Shown: one piece after another, positions 63,161 through 64,000 of the stretch
Layout of the letters: each line of letters begins with the position of its first letter
How positions within the stretch are numbered: position 1 is the first letter of the stretch
Assembly (NCBI GenBank): GCA_013397865.1
Contig: VZTI01001048.1
Location: forward strand, 1,717,923 to 1,781,922
DNA length: 64,000 nucleotides
Reading direction: 5' to 3'
Source of the DNA: Struthidea cinerea
Lineage: Eukaryota; Chordata; Aves; Passeriformes; Corcoracidae
Made by a program: the position numbers and the translations under genes
The notes under the pieces: model-generated
Seen by the model: only the letters and a program-made list of their open reading frames with translations
What the model was told of the DNA's origin: nothing
Database searches by the model: none

Positions 63161-64000
63161 GTGCAGCACTGCTCTTTTGACTGACTGACGACGGTGACCC
63201 ACTAACAACGTCCTACTTCGCCGCCCGGTCGCCACCCGCTGCCCGGGGGTGCCCCGGCCGTGCCCCAGGGCGGGTGGCGGGTGCCCGGGGCCTCTCCTCC
63301 CGGGCTGTGCCGGCTCCTGGCTGGAAAGCGCCGAGGTCACTGACGGCTTCGTGGCGTTCAGCTCATCCGTGTTAATTAGAGACTCTGAAAAATACTTTCA
63401 GCGGTATCTATGTACAGAGACGGGAAAGATACAGTCCGGCGTAACCTGCGCCGCTTCTCCTCCCCGGGGTGGCGCGGAGCAACTGCAAACTGGCGCTCCT
63501 TGTTAGAGCAGGGCGCTGAGCAGAGAGCGCAGGTTTGACAGGAAAAGGAGAAACAAACCACGACATGAGGGGAGAAAGACAAAAGATTAGGGTGGGGTTT
63601 TTTTTTTTCTTTTTTGCAAAGACGTCAATGGGGTACTGAACATATGGCAGGCGAGCGGCGGGGTGGCGCCGGTCCTGCGGCCGCTCCCCCCGCCGTGCCC
63701 CTCGGCCCCACGTGCGCAGCACGCTGTGCCGCGGCGGCCCTTCCCGGCGAGGGCAGAGCAGGCGGAGCCGCGAGGCCATCGCCGGCGCGGGGAGAGGTTT
63801 CTTTCCTTGCGTCAAGCCGAGTGCTTCGTTACAGCCGGAGCCCCGTCGCCAGCGCCCAGGATGGGGCGGGCGGTCCTGCGGGACGGAGAAGCGGTGATAA
63901 GCTGGTGCTAAGTGGCCGCGGGTTGCTGCCCCGCCCGGACGGGAGCTCCGGCAGCGGGGCAAAGCGGTGGCCCTGGCTCAGCGCTCTCAGGCCGGGGCCA
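63161..64000. promoter_or_regulatory. CpG island, right part, running off the window
   Basis: Very dense CpG (63,220-63,320, 63,440-63,500, 63,640-64,000) continues to the edge. It is interrupted by a T-rich tract at 63,598-63,617. The minus-strand frame of 184 codons (63,408-63,962) crosses that tract as a lysine run and looks spurious. A transcription start site here or just beyond the edge is plausible. Confidence 0.8.

Noticed and set aside
63408..63962. 184-codon minus-strand open frame, longest in the window
   Set aside because: It lies in a CpG island where stop codons are scarce, crosses a T-rich tract as a lysine run, and shows no domain. Other frames are open over the same bases.

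Overview
This looks like vertebrate nuclear DNA, most likely from a songbird (passerine). The best clue is one interspersed repeat at about 7305-7442. It has a tRNA-Ile-like head and a tail ending like the 3' end of CR1 retrotransposons, the architecture of the zebra finch SINE TguSINE1. The few other recognisable repeats are old and decayed, which fits a bird genome. There are no bacterial-style genes, operons, phage or CRISPR arrays, and I saw no retroviral remains.

Layout. From 1 to about 60,500 the window is AT-rich, unique, non-coding sequence. No open reading frame in it is longer than chance would give, and none matches a protein I recognise. The stretch is punctuated by: (i) short isolated CpG-rich patches near 2.9, 10.2, 19.95, 37.4, 46.5 and 50.55 kb; (ii) AT-rich blocks dense in homeodomain, POU, forkhead or AP-1 type motifs and palindromes near 9.4, 24.7, 37.7, 47.3 and 50.7-51.3 kb, which have the look of conserved non-coding enhancers; (iii) relics of MIR-like and other ancient amniote repeats; and (iv) small tandem duplications. 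A 28-base assembly gap lies inside a poly-T tract at 53,120-53,147.

From about 60,600 to the right edge the sequence becomes a multi-part CpG-island domain, interrupted by two AT-rich, motif-rich blocks (61,540-61,880 and 62,800-63,160). That pattern is typical of promoters of developmental transcription-factor genes. The window may therefore be a gene desert or large intron flanking such a gene beyond the right edge. The gene cannot be named from this sequence.

The most unusual object is a near-perfect 94-nt hairpin at 50,905-50,998: two 30-nt arms and a 34-nt loop. The only departure from Watson-Crick pairing is one position that would be a G-U wobble in plus-strand RNA. It sits in an enhancer-like block just right of a CpG patch that holds a second, GC-rich hairpin. 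A candidate coding exon (38,952-39,124) and several possible splice donors are listed with low confidence. No protein-coding gene is called with confidence.
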